Assembly: GCF_026914265.1 (NCBI RefSeq)
Contig: NC_069135.1
Span: forward strand, 35,039,756 to 35,103,755
Length of the DNA stretch: 64,000 bases
Direction of reading: 5' to 3'
From: Mya arenaria
Lineage: Eukaryota > Mollusca > Bivalvia > Myida > Myidae
Position 1 is the stretch's first letter. Each line of letters starts with the position of its first letter. Made by a program: the position numbers and the translations under genes. Below are positions 12,801-22,200 of the stretch, one piece after another. The notes under the pieces are model-generated. The model was given only the letters and a program-made list of their open reading frames with translations. It did not search any database and had not been told where the DNA came from.

Positions 12801-15800
12801 CTATTTTGTAATGAGATGGTGGTCTGACACTCGTTTGTCTGAGAGAACTAAAGCTTATATTTACGGTATAGCATGTTATAAACCCAGACCAGTTTTATAA
12901 GATGTATTGACAACCTCTTTGGAAGGTGCCATAAACATTCTAAGTTGGATGAGTTGGAAGGGTTTATTTGTCATAAAGTGTAATTTTCCAAAGAAAATGG
13001 AATGAAAAAACAACAACATGTGTCTGGGATGATTTACACGTCATCTAAAAAGTCATTAAAAGCTTTTGATTTGTTTATTTAAGCATAGAAGGCAGTATGA
13101 AGATTTGAAAAAAAATCATAAAATTATAGTATTTATCAGTTGCATATTATATACCAGTAGTATTGCATTGTAATTTTAGTCTTAAAGTTGAACTCTTACT
13201 TCCAGATGTACCCCAATTAATGCAATTGTTTTAATTTACCTAAAAGGATGAATAAATATTGAAAAACAATGGTTTATATGAGGGATGTCATGTCAATTTT
13301 GAAAGAAATGTTTAGAAAACACAGTGTTTCTTTTCATGTTTGTTTTCATTACAAGAACTTGACATGAATACAGCTGATGTCTAAGCTTTTTGACACTTTA
13401 TATTGTGTCTAGTACAGCTCATGAATTATGTCCAACTAATTAAAACTGACAATAACTAAATTTTATGAGTTGCCTTACTTTGTTTTCGAGAAATTATGAT
13501 CTTCATCTAATGTATTTCAACAGGCTGCTTCTCAGTGAATGCCTTTAATTGAATGTATTGAAAACTAGGGCAGTGTATTAAATTTTCTCTCCGAAAAAGC
13601 TTGGTTATTGTCTAAAAGATTGTTAAACAAAGTAAATTTCTCTCGCCGCAAAACCCTGGCAATTTTAGTGGCAGACTTCTGCAACATAATAAATTGGGTA
13701 TCTTTTTTCCTTTCCTTTGACATCTGGTGACCCTGTAGTATTAGAGTATAACTCTTTTAGGGTCAAAATTGATGAGGAAGAATATGTCAATTTAATACAT
13801 TCCAAACACGATGGCTCAATATGGCTTGGCTCGATTTTCTTGTTCCCTTGAACTTGATGTTAATTTTTTAGGACCGATCTCTATGTAACTATTCCCACTT
13901 AGCTTGTTATTTGCAAGGCTCAAAGTACTTTGGCTGGTACCGATGATGTCAAGCCAACTCGACTGTATACCACATAAGAAAAAGAAAAGAAAATTACATC
14001 TGTCATAACTTAATTTATCTGTGATACATTTTCAGTTAATTATTTGGCATATTATAAGTGATCAGTAAGGAATACACTTTCCTGTGGTACCCAAATAACA
14101 TGGGGTGGCTAGGTATCAAATTTTACATGAATACCAAAGACTTGATGAAATGACAAGGTTACATGTTTATTAATCTCTGAAATGTTTATGTCAATAAGGT
14201 ATAAAATATGCTATATGAATTGCACTCTATTGTATTATTGACTCAAGAAATATAAGGAACATATTTTTGTTAGTTCTATCCCAAAACCAAATTTCACCAA
14301 ATAACAGAGAAAGATCTCTTCTCAATTTCACAAAGAAATGGTATCAAGATTCTAGGAGAGTAATTTTATGCACCTTAAGATTGGCCCGATTTTGAATTGA
14401 GGTAAAATGAATTTGGCTTTCAATGCTATTAGCTTTCACCCCTAAGATAGCCAGGGATATGAAGAGAGAAAAAATGTATTAGATTTATTATGTTGTTATG
14501 GTGGGCAAATAATATGTATGCATCATATATTTTATGCATCTCATATAAACCATGTTTGTCGAAGTTAAAAAACAGCTTTTATTTGTCACTGTTAGGTTAT
14601 ACAAGAATACATCACATGTGTTGAATATGAACAAAATATTTACCAGTTTGTAGATTAGGAACTGACAGTTGGTTTTGCTCATAGGCACTCAAAGGCACTC
14701 AAAGTGTCTAGACTCACATATACAGACAAAGAATATTTCAGTAGTTATTTCATATACACGAAACATCAAGCACATCTAATCATGTTATTTCGTTGGTATT
14801 TTCTTATGGGACTGGCGCTGAAGTTGCTAAGTGTATCGATTTGTATTGGCTGGCGAAGTTTTCCTTGTATCTCGTTATCAAGTTATAAAGTGTCGAATGT
14901 AATACCTTATTCCCTTTTCTGTTGGAATATTTGTTTATATGTCAGACAGGCCTGCAAGAGAAAGGCAAACCAAAAATATCTCGTAGACTTGTTATGGACG
15001 ATTTCTTAGATGATTACTATGATAATAGATATTCTTTCAGTATTATGTTCAGTGAAAATAATTATTTCACCCTATTCTTTGTCTTAGCTTGTGGGGTTTG
15101 GTAGTTGCCATGGAGTCAAGACATATTACCTTACAAGTCAAGACCAAGTTGCATGCAAAATGGTCTCATAAAAGATAAACACATGCTCAAACTTATTATT
15201 CAAGGACTCTGAAAATTTTAACTGAATGAATTTTCAAAGCAATTAACAGAATGTTCATCAGCGGATACTTTGCAAATTTGTGGCTTAACCCAAGATCGGG
15301 GTGGCATTTTGGGGTAGTTTTTATCCTTATACATGCCTAAGTGATTCCAATCAGACGATTGGTCAATTCATTTCACTGTCCAATCAAAACACTCAGATTC
15401 TACTCTTAAATTTAAGATTGATCTTATTTAATTGCTCCAATATCACAAAAATACTCAGGTAAAAATTTAATAATTAAATGAAATCTGAAGTCATTTCACT
15501 ATAAAAAAAAATCATTTTAAAGCTTATTTTCTCAAAGAATGAGTTGTCTGAAGTATTTTTGGGACAATGGGGCATTGCCTGTTTGGAGATGTTTTATCCC
15601 ACTCATTGTGCAATATTGTAAAGCACATTTTCATTTCATTTTTGTTCAGAGTAGGAAACATGCTCTCATTAGGCCAAATAAATCTTATTTTATAGCACTA
15701 AGAATCAAACAAAATGGTTTGAAATCAATCCTTTTTCCATGTTTCAGGTGATGATATTCTTGATAGACAAGGTATTGCCAGAGGGCTACTTTGCCCACAA

Positions 15801-18800
15801 CCTGCGTGCACTCTCCGTGGACATGGCCGTATTCAGGGACCTGCTCAAGATCTTCCCAAAACTCTCCCGTCACCTTGACTACCTCCAGCACGCGCAGGAC
15901 CAGTCTACCGGTGAGGGTGAATTTGAGTGGTATTGCTGATGAATTATATTATGTGACTCAGATAGAAATTTAAGTCAACACTTGAGGTGGTTCATCGTCA
16001 TATACCCTGATAACACTACGCTATGCTTCGTTGTGTACTGTGGGCAATTTGGCTAGAAAAATCTCATATTCATGAATAATTAATGAGGCAGTTTCATTGG
16101 TTCCGCAAAGTACCAGATGCTTTATGGTTAAAAAATATTCTGGCAATTGCCGGAGTTGAACCGGGTCTGCCTATGATCTGTGGCAGTAGTCAAGACCTCA
16201 TGGCCATGGAGGTTTCTGACACTGTTAAGTTATTGAACAATATTTGAGTGTAACATGCGAATTCATTGGAAGAAGAGTTGTCTCTCCTGCCCCATGCATA
16301 TTCATTAAAACCAGATTTTGTCAGCCAATTGTCCCAAGGTATGTATGAAGTGTAACAGAAGAAAGTACCGTGGTTGCTGACGATGGAGTTGGTTATGCTT
16401 AAAATGAACAACATGTGAAAATAAACAACATCATGTCTTTTTACTGTTCTATTAAATCGTTTTCAAAAATCAATGTTTTGTAGGGCTCCCAAACCATATT
16501 CCACTCATGTTAGCCAAATCTTAAGAAAGTCATTGGCTTAAGAACAGTCCAATTCTTATTAGACAGCCCTTCAGGTCACAACTTTAACATTAGTTATCCA
16601 AAGTCACTAGTTTTAGATATACAGTCAAACCCTGTTGGATCGAACTCCCTTGGCTCAGATTCCTCATTGGTATTGAACTGGATGTTAAGGACAGATTTCT
16701 TTATACTGCAGGTAAAAAATCCCGCTTGGCTTGAAAAATTTTGAGGTTCGAGGTATTTCCGTAGGTCCCTGGGAGGTCGAGTCCACGGGGTTCGACTGTA
16801 TTTGAAAATCCATGCTGATAGTTTAGTAATCATGACTCATTCATTTTTAAACTAATTTGAGATTGTAAAAACTATTTACTAGGAGGATGTTACGAGCCTC
16901 CGCTGACCAACGTGTTCACGATGCAGTGGTTCCTGACGTTGTTTGCAACATGCCTGCCCAAGTCGACTGTCCTGCGCGTTTGGGATTGTGTGCTGCTGGA
17001 CGGCTCTGAGATTCTCCTTCGCACAGCCCTCGTTATCTGGGGTAAACTCTCGAGGTAGGGGGATTTTCTTCTTAAACAAGTTTATTTGAAACTTTGTTGA
17101 ATGAGGCATAATCTGATTGAATTTTTATGGAATTCTGAAGTTTTCATTTCTTAATTTGTTTGTAAAGTTTTTGCCGTCAGCCACTCAGCTATACAAGATA
17201 CATTATATAAAAAGTATAGGTAATGCTTGTTTTAATAAAATCAGTACATAATCTTTATTTGCAAAACTTTTTATCAGAAACATCCCTTATAAATCTCAGA
17301 TTTTAAGGCATATTTTCTCATAGATTTGGATTGCTTGTACAAATCATAGCGACATGAAGTAGCAACCCTATTCATGTTAGACTATGAAAGTTTAAGCTTA
17401 ATTATTTTACAACAAGTTATTACAACATTTATTTATATAAATCACTCTCATTAGCACAATGATTTTACACGAGAGTGTGGTCTTGTGTTGTGGGGGGAAC
17501 CGGAGTACCTCGAGGAAACCCACTTGTCCGGCTTGGTGACCACAAACCAAACACACATGGGCCCTGTCCGGGAATTGAACCTGTGTTGCCTAGGTGAGAA
17601 GCGTGTGCGCTATCCACAGGGCTAACCGGGTCAACAACATGTTTAACTAACTGGCTGCCCTCCATTTTTCAGTCGTATCTTACAAGTGGGATCAGCAGAT
17701 GAGTTTTACACACTGATGGGAGACATCACCCAGGAAATGGTGGAGGGTAATCTGCTCGATGCCGACGCCATGATCAAGGTGAGCTTAAAGGATTTTCAAT
17801 GATTGCAAACACTGTTTGAATGATATTGAATTTGGATACTTAAGATAGGTTATGATAACTTTTGTCATGGCAAAGGTCAGATTCCATGCAGGAACATATC
17901 AGATGATGCAGAAGGCATTTTCAATATTCAGTTAAATCATTGGATGATATTTGGCAAACATCTGTAAATGTTATTCATCTCAGTTCTTTCTGCATTCATT
18001 GTTAGTCTCTCTGGCCATCTTTGCTCAAGTTTTGTTAGTTATGTTTTAACTACCTAATTTATTTTAAAGCTGAACTCATATTTTTAATCAAAACATAAGC
18101 ATATATAGCAAACATAAATTTTGAATGATAACCTTTAACCACTTACTAATTATGCATTTATGGAAAATATTAATTACTGATAACAAGATTTTATCCTTGT
18201 ATTTAATAGCTGAAAATGCACAAATATTAACTGACTAGTGGGTCTCGTCACCTCATAAGGTAGAATTACTGTGTTTTGTGCACCTTTCTTTCAAATTAAA
18301 CACAGTATCCCTCCAAGAACCCTTGTTTTTGATATCTATTCATAATCTTCAGTAAATTTAAACAATTGTATGAATTGTTGTACTGCTTTTTTGGGAGTAT
18401 GAGTACATCTTAGAAGACAACATTTGTTTGAAAGTTCATAAAAAAATATTGTTTCAGAGTGTGTACCTGATTGCCCCTTTCCCACTTCAACAACTGACAG
18501 AGCTGAGGGAGAAGTACACCTACAACATCCGACCTTTTACCCCGGCAACCAAGGCAAGGTCAACCACAGGTGCAGAGGGTGTGGTGTTGCCTAGCGACGA
18601 GGATGACCTTGATGAAGAGGACATTGAAAAAATAACCTGTTTCACTGGGTTTATCCCAACTGGGGTGTCCAGCGGGGGGCGACATAGAGGTGTGTTACTT
18701 GTTATCTACACTTGGTTTTGCCAAGTAAAATAAATTTAGTGTGAGTTTGCCTGTCTTCAACTATATCTCAGTGATTTTTTTGGATGCAATTCTGCCATTT

Positions 18801-19200
18801 AAAGGCTGTTTTCCCTTGTGAAAAAATTTCCATTTTTCCCAAAAATTTATCATTTTTTCCCTATTTGATAATTGCAGATGATGTAAATGAATTAAAAAGC
18901 AATGAATTTCTTGAAAAATAAACAAATCTTAACAAGATTAACTCTTTCACAGAATAATGAATAAACAAAAAAGTGAAAACTGGTATATTTACCACTACAT
19001 TAGCTTTTATGGCCTGATTTTGTATTTTTTCAAAGTCAACTTTTTCCTTATTTGCAAGGCACAGGCACTAAAAATAATTCCAAAAACAATCACTGTAACT
19101 TTATTATATAAACACGTTGATATGTTTAAAGAAATGCAAGTCGCCTTATTATGCCCCCTTTTGAAAAAAGTGGGGTATATTGTTTTGCACATGTCGGTCG

Positions 19201-19231
<31 letters not shown>

Positions 19232-22200
19232 GGTCGGTCGGAATACCAAATGGTTTCCGATCAATAACTTGAGAACGCTTTGACCGAGGGACCTCATACT
19301 TGGTATGTGTATTGGTCATCACCAGCAGATGAACCCTATTGATTTTGAGGTCAGTGGGTCAAAGGTCAAGGTCAGTGTGACCTTTACATGAAAAACGGTT
19401 TCCGATCAATAACTTGAGAACGCTTTGACCCAGGAACCTCATACTTGGTATGTGTATTGGTCATCACCAGCAGATGAACCCTATTGATTTTGAGGTCAGT
19501 GGGTCAAAGGTCAAGGTCAGTGTGACCTTTACATGAAAAACGGTTTCCGATCAATAACTTGAGAACGCTTTGACCCAGGAACCTCATACTTGGTAGGTGT
19601 ATTGGTCATGACCAGCAGATGAACCCTATTGATTTTGAGGTCAGTGGGTCAAAGGTCAAGGTCAGTGTGACCTTAACATGAAAAACGGTTTCCGATCAAT
19701 AACTTGAGAACGCTTTGACCCAGGGACCTCATACTAGGTAGGCTTATTGGTCATGACCAGCAGATGAACCCTATTGATTTTGAGGTCAGTGGGTCAAAGG
19801 TCAAGGTCAGTGTGACTGTAAGCTGAAAAAAGGTTTTCTGATTGTCCATATTTTATTTTCTTATATAGTAGACAGTAGAAATTTATATGTCACTAAATGC
19901 ATGAGTTGAAGTATCAGTTTTCAGTGAACATCTAGTTTAATTATGCCCCCCTTCGAAGCAGAGGGGTTATATAATTGCTTTGCACATGTCGGTCGGTCTG
20001 TTGGAAGACCAAAGCTTGTCCGAGTGATAACTCAACAATTCCCGGACCTATGGTCATCAAACTTGACATGAAGATTAGGTATGACCAGTAGATGACCTGC
20101 CTCATATGCATCCAATGACAAATCAGCTGTCATTTCAGTCCATGCATATTTCATTCAATTGTCCAAATATTTCTGGCAACTTGGCGCTCAGGGGGCATAA
20201 TGTTTGACAAACATCTCTTGTAATATGATGATTTTGAATAAAAAAAGATACAACAATCTTTAATATCTGGAAGACACTACATGAATGGCCAAACTATATG
20301 GAATTTATTGAACAAGTTTTCTAATATTGATAACATTGAGCCTTAGTGATTTTTTTTATCTCTTTTTGGAAATTGAGATTAATAAATATCATATGGAATA
20401 GCCACAAATGATTTTTTTTTATTTATGTCATATACACTTGATTTATTGTGCTAGAAATATAACACTTTTTCAACGCTATACATTTATAACTTCACAACAA
20501 AAGTTAAACACTAGTTGTACATTAAAAATATATAAGAATTAGGATTGCTGTGTTGCCTATTGAATCAAAGGGAAGTAACTTTTCCTAGAGCTGTGAAACA
20601 TTTGTATAAAGTTAATGTTCTTGCAAGAAGCGATGTACTATTAACAATTATGTATATCATGTACGCCAAGCAGGTTTGGATGGTGACCAGCGTACCTCAA
20701 GCATCCCAGACATTTCCTCCCTGGGCCCAGGGGCGTACGGACCATCAGACGGTTCTGCTAGTGTGCCTGCGTACATGGAGCGTATGAGCACTGACATCAG
20801 CGCCCTCAAGAAGCAGTACTCCAAGCTTACACAGCGACAGAACCAGGCTCATGTCATACTGAACAGTAAGTTGGAGCTTGTGAAGAAATTGTTGAATTGA
20901 ATTTGTTTGTTGTACTATTGAACAATTATGTTATTTGTGCAGATGGATATAACCTTACCTTAATCTACCACTTTCTGATTCATCTTACTGTAAGTTGGAG
21001 TTTCTAGAGAAATTGTTGAATTGAATTTGTTTGTTGTACTATTGAACAATTATATCATTTGTGCTGATCGATATAACCTTATCTTAATCTACCACTTTCT
21101 GATTCATCTTACTGTAAGTTGGAGTTTATAGAGAAATTGTTGAATTGAATTTGTTTATTTTACTATTGAACAATATGTCATTTGTGCTGATCGATTTATT
21201 CTGTATGTATAAATCTTATCTTAATCTACCACTTTATGATTCATATAAGATTAAAGACGAAAAGTCAGGTTTTGTTAAAGGTTTCTGGTGCCATCAGCGT
21301 CTTCAAGACTGTTCTCAATAATATTCAAATGAAACTTGGTACACTTGTTTCCAGAGACAATTTTCACAAGCAAGGCACATAACTCCAGCCATAATAATTT
21401 TTGTGTAATGCTCCATTTTGGTACTGAAAATAACCATAGGTGTTTGCTCTGTGATTTTCATCTGTTTGACAAAATTGTACAAGAGAGATAACTCTTAATG
21501 TCAATAGATAGTAGTTTTTTTTGATAACTTCCCTTCATCAAGTATGCCATTCATATTGTGCTAGTTTGCGGCTTTACTTCTTAGTAATTTTCAAGTAATC
21601 ATATTGGCATTGTAGGCGATAGAGTATGGTAATTCTTAAGTGCTTTGTAATAATAACTGAACTACACATAATTGTTGACACCTTACAGCAGCCACCGCGA
21701 GACAGCAGGCCACGCGTGCAAAACCCATGATGCCCATGATAGAGACACCCGTAGCCATGAACCACCTGTTTGTGACAAAGCAAGACCGGAAAGGCCGCAA
21801 CCGCTGTGTTGCCGCCGGACCCAGGATTGCCAGTGTCTACCCTAATCTTACACCACTAGCACTGATCCCAGGGCTTGCCAAGAAAAATGTACAGGTAGGT
21901 TTGAAATATTAACATAAAAATACCCCGCAGGGTTTGATTATGTTTGTTGTTTATGGTGGTCGAAAGATAATGTTTTAGCCTTGTTTATAAAAAAAAGTGT
22001 GGCTTTGTTTAAAAAGAAAAATAGAGTTACAATGAATGTTAATATGCATACAATTTTGAACTATAAAAGGTTTATCCCGTGAAATTCAACTTTCAGCCTG
22101 CCAAATGGGCCCAGAAATCTCCAATCAGGCAAAAGATTGACAGAGGGACGCCATCGCCAACAGCTTCTGCAGCGGACACAGACACAGATAAAGCTGGTAA

